Of a stretch of 64,000 nt of DNA, positions 24,963 through 33,630 are shown piece by piece (position 1 is the first letter of the stretch; every line of letters begins with the position of its first letter). The stretch is from contig NZ_BSTJ01000008.1 in NCBI RefSeq assembly GCF_030269445.1, forward strand, positions 186,001 through 250,000, in the 5' to 3' direction. Below the pieces are notes generated by a model that worked only from the letters and a program-made list of their open reading frames with translations, did not search any database and was not told where the DNA came from. The translations under genes were made by a program, and so were the position numbers. Source of the stretch: Actinoallomurus iriomotensis. GTDB taxonomy: Bacteria; Actinomycetota; Actinomycetes; Streptosporangiales; Streptosporangiaceae.

Positions 24963-26012
24963 ATGCACGGTGAGTACAAGGTGCCCGGGGGAAAGCTCGT
25001 GGTCGTCGACTTCGACCTCGAGGACGGCCGGCTGCGCCACGCCCTGGTCAGCGGCGACTTCTTCCTCGAACCCGACCACGCGCTGGACCGGATCACCGCG
25101 GCGCTGAACGGCCTGCCCGCGCACCTGGAGGCCCGCGACATCGCCGCCCGCATCGACGCGCAGCTGCCGCCGGGCACGATGATGCTCGGGTTCTCCGCCG
25201 AGGCCGTGGGCGTCGCCGTACGCCGGGCGCTGACCGACGCGAGCGACTGGCGCGCCTACGACTGGCGTCTCGTCCACGAGCCGCCGCAGGACCCCGCGCT
25301 GCACATGGCGATCGACGAGGTCCTCACCGAGGAGGTCGGCGCCGGGCGGCGGCCCCCGACACTGCGCGTGTGGGAGTGGGCGGCGCCCGCGGTGGTGATC
25401 GGCAGCTTCCAGTCGCTGCGCAACGAGGTGGACGCCGAGGCGGCGCGGCGGCACGGCGTCACGGTGGTCCGGCGCATCAGCGGCGGCGGCGCGATGTTCA
25501 TCGAGCCGGGCAACACGATCACCTACTCGCTGTACGCCCCGGCCACCCTCGTCCAGGGCATGAGCTTCGCCGACAGCTACGCCTTCCTCGACGACTGGGT
25601 GCTGGGCGCCCTCGGCGAGCTCGGCATCCGGGCCTGGTACCAGCCGCTCAACGACATCACCTCCGACCAGGGAAAGATCGCCGGAGCCGCGCAGAAGCGG
25701 CTCAGCTCGGGCGCCGTCCTGCACCACGTGACCATGTCGTACGACATCGACGCGGACAAGATGCTGGACGTGCTGCGGATCGGCCGGGAGAAGCTGTCGG
25801 ACAAGGGCATCACGAGCGCGCGCAAGCGCGTGGACCCCCTGCGGCGCCAGACCGGCCTGCCGCGGTCGGAGATCATCGACCGGATGATCGGCCATTTCCG
25901 CGGCCGGTACGGGCTGACCGGCGACCGGCTCACCGCCGCCGAGCTGAGCGCCGCCGAGAAGAGAGTGGCCGCCAAGTTCGGCACGGACGCGTGGACCGCG
26001 CGGGTTCCCTGA
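24963..26012 (+). CDS. lplA: Lipoate-protein ligase A with the accessory domain at the N-terminus
   Basis: A 349-residue protein that activates lipoate with ATP and transfers it to lipoyl domains of 2-oxoacid dehydrogenases and GcvH. Residues 95-330 are the catalytic domain: [20 protein letters not shown] (lipoate loop, about residue 168) and [13 protein letters not shown] (adenylate Lys, about 238). Residues 1-90 ([29 protein letters not shown]) match the small accessory domain that in E. coli LplA is at the C-terminus and in Thermoplasma is a separate protein. The order is therefore permuted here. It is transcribed divergently from the MarR gene and 82 bases upstream of pgi. Confidence 0.85.
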   Translation: MHGEYKVPGGKLVVVDFDLEDGRLRHALVSGDFFLEPDHALDRITAALNGLPAHLEARDIAARIDAQLPPGTMMLGFSAEAVGVAVRRALTDASDWRAYDWRLVHEPPQDPALHMAIDEVLTEEVGAGRRPPTLRVWEWAAPAVVIGSFQSLRNEVDAEAARRHGVTVVRRISGGGAMFIEPGNTITYSLYAPATLVQGMSFADSYAFLDDWVLGALGELGIRAWYQPLNDITSDQGKIAGAAQKRLSSGAVLHHVTMSYDIDADKMLDVLRIGREKLSDKGITSARKRVDPLRRQTGLPRSEIIDRMIGHFRGRYGLTGDRLTAAELSAAEKRVAAKFGTDAWTARVP

Positions 26013-26094
26013 GCCGCTCGCGGGGGTTCGGTGCGCGCCGCCCCCGCGCGTTCGATTGGATGGCCGGGTAGGCAGACGAGACGGAGGCAAAGGG

Positions 26095-27732
26095 ATGTCC
26101 GACAGCGGGCGGCTGGACCAGACCGACGAGTGGCGGGCGCTGCGGCGGCACTACGAGGAGACGCGCGAGCTGCACCTGCGCGAGTTGTTCGCCGCCGACC
26201 CCGAACGGGGGAGCCGGTACGCGCTGGAGGCCGGCGACCTGTACGTCGACTACTCGCGCAACCGGGTCACCGACGAGACGCTGCGGCTGCTGCGCGAGCT
26301 CCTCGCCGCCCGCAGGGTGACCGAGCTGCGCGACGCGATGTTCTCCGGCGAAAAGATCAACTTCACGGAGAAGCGCGCGGTGCTGCATATCGCCCTGCGC
26401 GCCCCGCGTGACGCCGTCATCGAGGTGGACGGGGAGAACGTCGTGCCCGCCGTGCACGAGGTCCTCGACCGGATGGCCGCCTTCTCCGGCCAGGTGCGCT
26501 CGGGGGAGTGGACCGGGGCGACCGGAAAGCCGATCCGCAACGTCGTCAACATCGGCATCGGCGGCTCCGACCTCGGCCCGAAGATGGCGTACGAGGCGCT
26601 GCGTCCCTACACCGACCGGTCGCGGGTGTTCCGCTTCGTGTCCAACGTCGACGGCGCCGACCTGCACGAGGCCGTCCACGACCTCGACCCGGCGGAGACG
26701 CTGTTCATCATCTCCTCCAAGACCTTCACCACGGTCGAGACGATCACCAACGCGACCGCGGCGCGGCAGTGGCTGGTGTCGGCCCTCGGCGAGGAGGCGG
26801 TCGCGAAGCACTTCGTCGCGGTCTCCACCAACGCCGACCAGGTGGCCAAGTTCGGCATCGACACCGCCAACATGTTCGGCTTCTGGGACTGGGTCGGCGG
26901 CCGGTACTCCTTCGACTCGGCCATCGGACTGTCGCTGATGGTCGCCATCGGGCCGGAGCGCTTCCGCGAGATGCTCGACGGCTTCCACCTGATGGACGAG
27001 CACTTCCGTACGGCGTCCCCGGAGCGGAACCTGCCGATGCTGCTCGGCCTGCTCGGCGTGTGGTACGACGACTTCTACGACGCCCAGACGTACGCCGTGC
27101 TGCCCTACAGCCACTACCTGTCGCGGTTCACCGACTACCTCCAGCAGCTCGACATGGAGTCCAACGGAAAGTCCGTCGACCGCGAGGGCCGGCCGGTGAC
27201 CTGGCAGACCGGCCCGATCGTGTGGGGCACGCCGGGCACCAACGGCCAGCACGCCTACTACCAGCTGCTCCACCAGGGCACCAAGCTCGTGCCGGCCGAC
27301 CTCATCGGCTTCGCCCGGCCCGTCGAGGAGCTCGGCGAGCTGAAGGGGCAGCACGACCTGCTGATGGCCAACCTCTTCGCGCAGGGCCAGGCGCTGGCGT
27401 TCGGCAAGACCGCCGAGGAGGTCGCCGCCGAGGGCGTGCCGGCCGAGCAGGTGCCGCACCGCACGTTCCCCGGCAACCGGCCGACCAACACGATCCTGGC
27501 CACGGAGCTGACCCCGTCGGTGCTCGGCCAGCTGATCGCCCTGTACGAGCACAAGGTGTTCGTCCAGGGGGCGATCTGGGGGATCAACTCCTTCGACCAG
27601 TGGGGCGTCGAGCTGGGCAAGGTGCTCGCCAAGAACCTCGAGCCCCGGCTGACCGGCGCCGCCGACACCGGCGACCTGGACGGTTCGACCGCGACGCTGG
27701 TGGAGCGCTACCGGCGGCTGCGCGGCCGCTGA
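26095..27732 (+). CDS. pgi: Glucose-6-phosphate isomerase
   Basis: A 545-residue glycolytic enzyme interconverting glucose 6-phosphate and fructose 6-phosphate in the cytoplasm. It matches the long (about 550 residue) family with [68 protein letters not shown] and GANSF-equivalent [16 protein letters not shown] with the catalytic Lys. ATG 26095 has GGAGG eight bases upstream; an earlier in-frame start at 26056 lacks homology. It is followed by a perfect hairpin terminator. A decayed copy of its 3' end lies 151 bases downstream. Confidence 0.95.
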   Translation: MSDSGRLDQTDEWRALRRHYEETRELHLRELFAADPERGSRYALEAGDLYVDYSRNRVTDETLRLLRELLAARRVTELRDAMFSGEKINFTEKRAVLHIALRAPRDAVIEVDGENVVPAVHEVLDRMAAFSGQVRSGEWTGATGKPIRNVVNIGIGGSDLGPKMAYEALRPYTDRSRVFRFVSNVDGADLHEAVHDLDPAETLFIISSKTFTTVETITNATAARQWLVSALGEEAVAKHFVAVSTNADQVAKFGIDTANMFGFWDWVGGRYSFDSAIGLSLMVAIGPERFREMLDGFHLMDEHFRTASPERNLPMLLGLLGVWYDDFYDAQTYAVLPYSHYLSRFTDYLQQLDMESNGKSVDREGRPVTWQTGPIVWGTPGTNGQHAYYQLLHQGTKLVPADLIGFARPVEELGELKGQHDLLMANLFAQGQALAFGKTAEEVAAEGVPAEQVPHRTFPGNRPTNTILATELTPSVLGQLIALYEHKVFVQGAIWGINSFDQWGVELGKVLAKNLEPRLTGAADTGDLDGSTATLVERYRRLRGR

Positions 27733-27908
27733 CCGCCCCGGCGGATGCCCGGCCCGCCGGCCGGGCATCCGCACAGGTCACGAGCCGGCGGGCGCCGGCT
27801 GGTCGGCGCGGCCGAGACTCGGTGACCTGGGCGGTTCGACCGCGACGCCGGTGGGATGCTCACCGGCGGGCGCCGGCCTAAGTCACGAGTCGGTCGACCG
27901 GGGCTGGC
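27670..27908. repeat. Duplicated convergent junction: decayed second copies of the pgi and doxX 3' ends
   Basis: The pgi 3' segment around CGGTTCGACCGCGACG (27681-27696) recurs at 27832-27847. Over GACCTGG...GGTGG about 30 of 33 bases match. The doxX 3' segment beginning TCACGAG at 27883 recurs, diverged, at 27778. The order is pgi end, terminator, doxX-end copy, pgi-end copy, true doxX end. The second unit lacks the roughly 46 bases holding the hairpin. Confidence 0.75.
27741..27772 (+). terminator. Perfect 14-bp hairpin after pgi
   Basis: Arms GCGGATGCCCGGCC (27741-27754) and its complement (27759-27772), 4-base loop, nine bases after the pgi stop. No T-run. Confidence 0.8.
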
Positions 27909-28722
27909 GCTTGCGGGTCCGTACGGGAGTGGTGTCGTCTCCGGACGGCTCGGCCGCCTTCTTGCGGGTCCGGGCGGGCGCCGTGTCGTCCGAGGGCGCT
28001 TCGGGACGCTTCTTGCGGGTCCGCAGCGGAGCCGTGTCGCCCGCGGGCGGCTCGGGCTTCTTGCGGCCGGCGACGATCACGTCGCGGGAGGTGTCGGTCA
28101 CGATCTCGGCAGCCAGCCGGGGCCGGGCCGCGGGTTTGTCCTCGTCTTTCCGCGAGTCCTCCCGCGGGCTCTCCGGGGGCACGGGGTACGCGCCCGCCGC
28201 GATGGCGGGCTTCGCGGGCGACGCGACGGGCGTCTCCTCCGTCGTGCCGGGCACCGGACGCCAGGGCGGCGGCGTCTCGTCGTCCTCGTCCGCCCCGCGG
28301 CTCCGCCCGCCGAACAGCCGCTGGTCCAGCGCGATGCGCCCGCCACCGCCGGCCGCGAACACCAGCGCCGCCAGGCCGAGGACGATGACCAGCTCGAAGC
28401 CGTTCTGGACCTTCCCGTTGTCGACGAGGAAGATGCCGTGCTTGGCGTGCACGAAGATCAACGCACCCGCCATGTCGAGGAAGAGCAGCGTCCCGGCGAC
28501 CGGCAGCGCGAGGCCGAGGATCAGCGCCGCCCCGCCCAGCAGTTCGACGAACGTCGAGTAGACCGCCGCGGCGGTCGGCAACGGGGTGCCCATCGCGTCG
28601 AGGTTGCGCCCGGTGGCGGTCACCCCTACTTGGATCTTCTGCCACCCATGGGCCAGGAACACCGTGCCGACACCACATCGGGCGAGCAGCGCGACGACGT
28701 CGTATATCGGCCGATTACGCAT
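27883..28722 (-). CDS. DoxX family membrane protein with a repetitive basic cytoplasmic tail
   Basis: A 279-residue protein. Residues 1-135 are a four-helix DoxX domain: GVGTVFLAHGWQKIQVG, LLGGAALILGLALPVAGTLL, FLDMAGALIFVHAKHG and LVIVLGLAALVFA. DoxX proteins are linked to redox and thiol stress in actinobacteria. The remaining about 145 residues are low-complexity, ending in three near-repeats of D-T-x-P-x-R-T-R-K-K (DNA period about 54 bases, 27900-28060). The tail is unusual for DoxX and could bind nucleic acid or acidic partners. ATG 28722 has AGGAAGGA upstream; the longer frame to 28833 has no support. Confidence 0.8.
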   Translation of the reverse strand: MRNRPIYDVVALLARCGVGTVFLAHGWQKIQVGVTATGRNLDAMGTPLPTAAAVYSTFVELLGGAALILGLALPVAGTLLFLDMAGALIFVHAKHGIFLVDNGKVQNGFELVIVLGLAALVFAAGGGGRIALDQRLFGGRSRGADEDDETPPPWRPVPGTTEETPVASPAKPAIAAGAYPVPPESPREDSRKDEDKPAARPRLAAEIVTDTSRDVIVAGRKKPEPPAGDTAPLRTRKKRPEAPSDDTAPARTRKKAAEPSGDDTTPVRTRKRQPRSTDS

Positions 28723-28874
28723 GACAATCCTTCCTGCGGACGTATCCGTCAGATCATCCGCTCCGCAGCGATTCGGCGTCCACTCGGTCCGGTCCGCCGT
28801 TGCTCGATCGTGAAACGGCGGGAGGGGCGGCACGCCGTCGTAACACGGCGAACGCGACCCGTGAACCTGCCATC

Positions 28875-29080
28875 ATGACCCAGCGAAGCGAGGGAATCGA
28901 GAGCACGGCCCTGTGGTCACACCCTCCGACGAAGGAGGACTCATGACCGAGCGGAGCGAGGGAATCGAAGGCACGGCGCCGGTGGTCACTCCCTCCGACG
29001 AAGGAGGACTCATGAGCGAGCGGAGCGAGGGAATCGGAGGCACGGCGCCGGTGGTCACTCCCTCCGACGAAGGAGGACTC
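28875..29080 (+). repeat. Tandem array of three stop-to-start leader repeats upstream of rnhB
   Basis: Units start at ATG 28875, 28943 and 29012 (68, 69 and 69 bases). Each has GAGCGGAGCGAGGGAATC-like bases near its start and ends CTCCGACGAAGGAGGACTC right before the next ATG. The last two units are in frame with rnhB, so initiation at 28943 or 29012 would add peptides such as [15 protein letters not shown]. The first unit is one base short and out of frame. The remaining gap to doxX (28723-28874) shows no gene and probably holds the divergent promoters. Confidence 0.85.
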
Positions 29081-29797
29081 ATGAGCGCCATGGGAACCGA
29101 GGACACGCCTGCCCCGAGCGGCCCCGGTTACGCCGTCGAGGAGCAGCTGACCGCCGCCGGAGCCGTCCGCGTCGCGGGCGTCGACGAGGTCGGCCGGGGC
29201 GCCTGGGCCGGGCCGGTCGTCGTCTGCGCGGCCGTGACCCGCATGGACACCCCGCCGGAGGGCCTCACCGACTCCAAGATGCTCACGCCGCGCCGCCGCA
29301 CCGCGATCGCCGAGGTTATCGAGGACTGGCTCGCCGCGTACGCGTTCGGCGCCGCGAGCCCGGAGGAGATCGACGACGTGGGCATGACCGAGGCGCTGCG
29401 CCGGGCGGCCGTACGCGCGCTGGAGGCGCTGCCCGAACGCCCGGACGCGGTGATCCTCGACGGCGCGCACAACTTCCTCGGCGACCGCGCGGCCGCCGAC
29501 GGGCGGCCGTGGCCGGTCCGCACCGAGATCAAGGCCGACCTGCGGTCGGTGTCGGTCGCGGCGGCGTCCGTGCTGGCCAAGGTGCACCGCGACACGCTGA
29601 TGGCCGGGCTGGGCCACGAGGAGTACGGCTTCGCGGCCAACGCCGGGTACCCCTCGCCCGTGCACCAGGACGCGCTCCGGCGGCTCGGCCCCACGCCGCA
29701 CCACCGGCTGTCCTGGTCCTACCTCGACGACCTGCCCGAGTGGCGGCACCTGCGCAAGCACCGGCCCGAGATCGAGGGCCAGCTCTCCCTGATCTGA
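29081..29797 (+). CDS. rnhB: Ribonuclease HII
   Basis: A 238-residue enzyme that removes ribonucleotides and RNA primers from DNA. It shows [20 protein letters not shown] (first two catalytic acidic residues), [24 protein letters not shown] (third Asp) and [20 protein letters not shown] (fourth Asp and the conserved A-S-I/V-x-A-K). Start ATG 29081 is the last of three consecutive ATGs, each carrying a GAAGGAGG site in tandem repeats; the earlier ones (28943, 29012) are in frame and could give N-terminally extended forms. Confidence 0.93.
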   Translation: MSAMGTEDTPAPSGPGYAVEEQLTAAGAVRVAGVDEVGRGAWAGPVVVCAAVTRMDTPPEGLTDSKMLTPRRRTAIAEVIEDWLAAYAFGAASPEEIDDVGMTEALRRAAVRALEALPERPDAVILDGAHNFLGDRAAADGRPWPVRTEIKADLRSVSVAAASVLAKVHRDTLMAGLGHEEYGFAANAGYPSPVHQDALRRLGPTPHHRLSWSYLDDLPEWRHLRKHRPEIEGQLSLI

Positions 29798-29804
29798 CGG
29801 CCGG

Positions 29805-30153
29805 TCATCGCCGGTGGTCCCAGGTGGCCGCCTCCCAGTCCTGTGGCCCGATGCACGAGGCGGCCCCGGCAGTGGTGCTCGATCGCCACGACGGCCGACT
29901 CCTCGCCGGTGAGCCAGGGCGGATCGACGGCCGTCGGTGCCTCGTCGCCGATGGTCGGGGTGGTCGGCGTGGGCAGCGGCAGGACGTCCGGGTCCGGGAC
30001 CGGCGGATCCGTCGTGGGCGTGGCGCAGGGCCCGACACCGGCGAACCGGTCGTTGCCGGTGCGGTAACCGCCGGTGACCTCGATCCGCCACGAACCGTCG
30101 GCATGCCGCCGCCACGGTGCGTCCGTCGGCGGCCGCCCGTCGGCGGTGGTCAC
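29805..30153 (-). pseudogene. Small hypothetical gene apparently broken by a one-base insertion
   Basis: Starting at GTG 30153 (overlapping the preceding small gene by GTGA), codon use is typical up to EESAVVAIEHHCRG. The frame then runs without stop into the antisense of rnhB. Removing one G from the GGGG run (plus strand 29874-29877) switches to the frame that has near-perfect G/C third positions and ends CIGPQDWEAATWDHRR with TGA at 29805. The repaired product would be about 115 residues, Pro-rich in the middle (PVPDPDVLPLPTPTTPT). Function unknown. It may be a real frameshift or a sequencing error. Confidence 0.5.
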
Positions 30154-30320
30154 GCGGGGCTCTTTCCCGAGCCGTACGGGATCTCGGCGTAGCGCCCCTC
30201 GGGTCCGCGCCGGACGTGGACCGGCACCCGGTACGAGCCGCCGGGGCCGAGCAGCGTCCAGGCGATCCACTGCGCCTCGACCTCATCGATGCGACGACCG
30301 GGCCGCGCGTGGATCCGCAC
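30150..30320 (-). CDS. Small hypothetical protein (56 residues)
   Basis: Reads from GTG 30320 as VRIHARPGRRIDEVEAQWIA, then WTLLGPGGSYRVPVHVRRGP and EGRYAEIPYGSGKSPA. Nearly every third position is G or C, and its stop overlaps the next small gene by four bases (GTGA), supporting a real two-gene unit behind the response regulator gene. No family is recognised. The start is uncertain because the frame is open back into the response regulator stop. Confidence 0.45.
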   Translation of the reverse strand: MRIHARPGRRIDEVEAQWIAWTLLGPGGSYRVPVHVRRGPEGRYAEIPYGSGKSPA

Positions 30321-30343
30321 GACGTCCGTGAAGATGTTCGACG

Positions 30344-30949
30344 TCAGAGCCAGCCGTTGTGGCGCGCGGTGCGTACGGCCTCGATCCGGTTGCGCGCTCC
30401 GGTCTTGCCGATCGCCGCGGACAGGTAGTTGCGGACCGTGCTCTCCGACAGGTGCAGGCGTCCGGCGATATCGGCGATGGTGGAGCCGTCGACCGCGGCG
30501 GTCAGCACGTCGCGCTCGCGGCCGGTGAGAGGGTTCGGGCCCGCACTCAACGCGGCCGTGGCCAGCTCGGGGTCGACCACGCGCTCGCCCGCGAGCACCC
30601 GGCGGATGGCGCGGGCGAGGTCCTCCACCGGGCCGTCCTTGACGAGGAAGCCGCTCGCGCCCGCCTCCATCGCGCGCCGCAGGTAGCCGGGGCGGCCGAA
30701 CGTCGTGACGATGAGGATCTTGCAGTCGGGCAGCTCGGCGTGCAGGTCGGCGGCGGCGTCCAGGCCGCTGCGGCCGGGCATCTCGATGTCGAGGACGGCG
30801 ACGTCGGGGCGGACCTCACGTGCGGTGGGCACGATCCGGTCGCCCGCGGCGACCTGACCGACGACCTCGAAGTCCTCCTCCAGGCCGAGCAGCAGCGCCA
30901 GCGCGCCGCGCATCATGCCCTGGTCCTCGGCCAGCAACACCCTGATCAA
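30344..30949 (-). CDS. NarL/LuxR-type response regulator
   Basis: A 201-residue response regulator. Receiver domain: acidic pocket E8-D9, phosphorylated Asp54 in VAVLDIEMPG, T in ILIVTTFG, Lys in SGFLVKDGP. C-terminal LuxR helix-turn-helix: LTGRERDVLTAAVDGSTIAD, IAGRLHLSESTVRNYLSAAI. Its ATG overlaps the stop of the histidine kinase gene (ATGA), so the two are translationally coupled. Targets are probably its own operon and the divergent SIS gene, between which a palindrome lies. Confidence 0.93.
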   Translation of the reverse strand: MIRVLLAEDQGMMRGALALLLGLEEDFEVVGQVAAGDRIVPTAREVRPDVAVLDIEMPGRSGLDAAADLHAELPDCKILIVTTFGRPGYLRRAMEAGASGFLVKDGPVEDLARAIRRVLAGERVVDPELATAALSAGPNPLTGRERDVLTAAVDGSTIADIAGRLHLSESTVRNYLSAAIGKTGARNRIEAVRTARHNGWL

Positions 30950-32115
30950 GAGACGTCTCCCTTCACCGGGAGCGTATTCAACGGGACCGTCACCGTGAGC
31001 CGATACCCGCCCCGCTCGTCCGGGCCGGCCTGGAGCCGCCCGCCGGCGCCGCTGACGCGTTCGGTGAGCCCGAGCAGGCCGTTGCCCATGACCGGGGGCC
31101 CGCCGCGGCCGTCGTCGCGGATCGACAGTACGGCGGTGTCCACACGGCCGTGTACCGAGATCTCGCAGGTGCCGGCGCCGCTGTGGCGGATGACGTTGGT
31201 GACGCCCTCGCGCACCACCCAGCCGAGCAGCGAGCCGGCCTCATCCGGGAGCGGCGTGCCCTCCTGACGGACGGTCGGCTCGATGCCGGCGTCGCGCAGC
31301 GCCGTACGCGCCCCGTCGATCTCGGCGGCGAGTCCCCGGCCGCGGTAGCCGCTCACGGCGAGGCGCACCTGCCGGAGAGCGTCCCGGCCGATCGTCTCGA
31401 TGTCGGCCGCCTGGCCCGCCGCCAGGCCGGTGTCGCGCGGGATCAGCTTGCGCACCGCCTGGGCCTTGATCACCATCACCGACAGCGTGTGGCCGAGCAG
31501 GTCGTGCAGGTCGCGGGCGAACCGCAGCCGTTCTTCGGACACGGCCGTCCGCGCGAGTTCCTCGCGGGTCTCGCGGAGCTCGCGGATCGCGCCGAACAGC
31601 AGCAGGATGATGGAGACGATGAAGCCGGAGATCAGCGTGCTGTACCCGACGGTGAAGCCGTCACCGGGCGACGCGCCGCGAAGCCACGTGGCCACGCCGC
31701 CCAGCACGGCCAGCATCCCGACCACGACCACCGGCCACGGCCGGCGGGTCCACGGCACCACGACGCCGGCGGCCATCGCGGCCAGGGGGAACAGCATGGC
31801 CATGCCGTGCCCGAACCAGGCGTTCAGCACGAACGCGTCCGCGGTCAGCGCCACGAGCAGGCCGGACGCCAGCCGGTCGCCCCGCCCACGGCGGAAGCCG
31901 AACCAGATCGCCGCCAGGACCAGCGCGACGAACAACCCCAGCAGCGGCGCGGACGCCCAGAGCGGCCGCGCCCTCCCGTGCGCGACATCCGAGACGGCGC
32001 CGGCCCCGACCAGCAGCCACGGGTAGATCCCGAACGGGCCGGGCCCGTCGTCGATCCGCCCGGCGAAATCCGGCGCCGACCCCGGCGCGTCCGGCGCCTC
32101 GTCCCTGTGGGTCAC
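30946..32115 (-). CDS. Sensor histidine kinase, HisKA_3 type
   Basis: A 389-residue membrane kinase. Six hydrophobic helices fill residues 30-185. The dimerisation/phosphoacceptor segment RFARDLHDLLGHTLSVMVIK carries the His, and the ATP-binding domain has EGVTNVIRHSG (N box) and DDGRGGPPVMGNGLLGL (G box). It phosphorylates the NarL-type regulator encoded downstream with a 4-base overlap. The layout resembles DesK-like membrane sensors. GTG 32115 was chosen over the ATG at 32163 because the additional segment is not protein-like; no good ribosome binding site is seen. Confidence 0.9.
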   Translation of the reverse strand: MTHRDEAPDAPGSAPDFAGRIDDGPGPFGIYPWLLVGAGAVSDVAHGRARPLWASAPLLGLFVALVLAAIWFGFRRGRGDRLASGLLVALTADAFVLNAWFGHGMAMLFPLAAMAAGVVVPWTRRPWPVVVVGMLAVLGGVATWLRGASPGDGFTVGYSTLISGFIVSIILLLFGAIRELRETREELARTAVSEERLRFARDLHDLLGHTLSVMVIKAQAVRKLIPRDTGLAAGQAADIETIGRDALRQVRLAVSGYRGRGLAAEIDGARTALRDAGIEPTVRQEGTPLPDEAGSLLGWVVREGVTNVIRHSGAGTCEISVHGRVDTAVLSIRDDGRGGPPVMGNGLLGLTERVSGAGGRLQAGPDERGGYRLTVTVPLNTLPVKGDVS

Positions 32116-32175
32116 AGAGAGACACCCTAGGACGTGGCGGAGAAGCCGGGAATGGCGGTCCATCCGCTTCTAAGC

Positions 32176-32189
32176 AGGACAAATGTCCT
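32176..32189. promoter_or_regulatory. 14-bp palindromic operator candidate between the kinase and SIS genes
   Basis: AGGACA-AA-TGTCCT is a perfect inverted repeat with a 2-base centre. It lies 61 bases upstream of the kinase start and 53 bases upstream of the SIS ATG. A NarL-type dimer site by position; binding by the adjacent response regulator is inference. Confidence 0.45.
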
Positions 32190-32241
32190 GGGTGCGTGGA
32201 ACGCGGCGCCGTACCTGGTAAACCGATCTTTCGTGAACTGG

Positions 32242-32940
32242 ATGCAGGAACATCTCGACCTCGTCGAGCGGCACAACGCCGACGCGCTCGACCAGGCGGC
32301 CGGACTCCTTCTCCCGGCCGTGACCGGCGGCGGCCTCGTCCACGTCGGCGGATCCGGCCACTCGCTCGCGATGGTGCTCGAAGGCTTCTTCCGCGCCGGC
32401 GGCCTGGCCTGCGTGCATCCGCTGTACGCGCCGGAGATCTCACCGCTGCACGGCGCGTGGCCCGCGACCGAGGCGGAACGCCGGTCCGGCCTGGCCGGGC
32501 CGATCATGGAGGCGGCCGCGCCCCGGCCCGGCGACGTCGTGGTGATCTTCTCCAACAGCGGCGCGAACCCCTACCCGGTCGAACTGGCCGGCGCGGCCCG
32601 CTCGTACGGCCTGCCGGTGATCGCGTTCGTGTCCGGCCCGTCGATGGCGGCGGCGCCCGCGCGCGCCGGCGTGAAGCTCGGCGAGGTCGCCGACCTGGTC
32701 ATCGACACGCTCGTCCCGCCCGGCGACGTGTCCTACCCGGCCGAGGCGCCGCGTACGGCGGCCCTGTCGTCGCTGGCGTGCGTGTACCTGTGGAACCTGC
32801 TGCTGGCGCGGATGGCCGACCGCGCGGACCTGCCGCTGTGGGTCAGCGCCAACGTTCCGGGCGGCGACGAGCGCAACGCCGAGCTGCTCGAACGCTACTC
32901 GGTCCGTGTCCCCGCACTAAGACGGTCCTTCACGGGGTAA
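32242..32940 (+). CDS. SIS domain protein (UPF0309-like sugar-phosphate isomerase/binding)
   Basis: A 232-residue protein with one SIS fold: LVHVGGSGHSLAMVLEGFFR (phosphosugar loop), GDVVVIFSNSGANPYPVELA (the SNSG loop binding the phosphate) and LVIDTLVPPGDVSY. The size and the H-x-G-G-S-G-H-S motif match the UPF0309 family. Expected to bind or isomerise a ketose/aldose phosphate; substrate unknown. ATG 32242 leaves room for the shared promoter and palindrome; in-frame ATG 32152 with GGAG upstream would add 30 residues, but leaves only 36 bases to the kinase gene. Confidence 0.8.
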   Translation: MQEHLDLVERHNADALDQAAGLLLPAVTGGGLVHVGGSGHSLAMVLEGFFRAGGLACVHPLYAPEISPLHGAWPATEAERRSGLAGPIMEAAAPRPGDVVVIFSNSGANPYPVELAGAARSYGLPVIAFVSGPSMAAAPARAGVKLGEVADLVIDTLVPPGDVSYPAEAPRTAALSSLACVYLWNLLLARMADRADLPLWVSANVPGGDERNAELLERYSVRVPALRRSFTG

Positions 32941-32978
32941 GGAAATGCGTACCTGCCCGCCATAAGTGGAGGTGGCCC

Positions 32979-33611
32979 ATGGACAAGACGACCAAGACGT
33001 TGCTCTCCGAAGCGGGCCATACCTATGCGGAGGACGCCGGAATCACCCTCAAGGACCAGCCGGCGGCCCTTTTCAAGCTCCTGGTACTCACGAATCTCCT
33101 CAGCACCCGCATCAACGCGGAGATCGCGGTGGCGGCGGCGCGCGAGTTGTTCGAGGCCGGCGGCGGCACGCCACGCGGCCTGGCGAAGCTCGGCTGGCAG
33201 GGACGCGTCGACGCACTGGGCCGCGCGCACTATGTGCGTTATGACGAGAGCACCTCCACCCGGCTCGGCGACATGGCCGACAAGGTGATGGAGGACTACG
33301 CCGGTGACCTGCGCAGACTGCCGCAGAACGTCGGGCGTGACGCCGACCGGGCCCGGGAGGCGCTCCAGGAGTTCCCCGGCATCGGTCCGGTCGGCGCCGA
33401 GATCTTCTGCCGCGAGGCCCAGGCGGTGTGGCCGTGGCTGCGTCCGTCGTTCGACGCGCTCGCGCTCAAGGGCGCCGACCGTCTCGGCCTGCCCACCGAT
33501 CCGAAACGCCTCGCCGAACTCGTCGGCGACCGCGAACTCGCCCGTCTCGCCTCCGCGCTGGTGCGGGTCGCCAAGGACAAGAAGCTGGCCGATCGGCTGG
33601 TCGGAGCCTAG
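32979..33611 (+). CDS. Helix-hairpin-helix DNA-repair-like protein (endonuclease III fold)
   Basis: A 210-residue all-helical protein. It shows LFKLLVLTNLLSTRINAEIA at the start and LQEFPGIGPVGAEIFCREAQ, a helix-hairpin-helix DNA-binding motif, near residue 130. The HhH-GPD catalytic Lys is not evident and the 4Fe-4S Cys loop is absent, so it may bind DNA without glycosylase activity. ATG 32979 has GGAGGTGG six bases upstream. It follows the SIS gene by 38 bases and may share its transcript. Confidence 0.75.
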   Translation: MDKTTKTLLSEAGHTYAEDAGITLKDQPAALFKLLVLTNLLSTRINAEIAVAAARELFEAGGGTPRGLAKLGWQGRVDALGRAHYVRYDESTSTRLGDMADKVMEDYAGDLRRLPQNVGRDADRAREALQEFPGIGPVGAEIFCREAQAVWPWLRPSFDALALKGADRLGLPTDPKRLAELVGDRELARLASALVRVAKDKKLADRLVGA

Positions 33612-33630
33612 CCAGGCCCCACCACCCCGG

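Noticed and set aside
28943-29080. The tandem repeats upstream of rnhB as a real N-terminal domain of RNase HII
   Set aside because: The same DNA occurs in different frames at unrelated genes, so the encoded peptide (SERSEGIGG...) is a by-product of the repeat.
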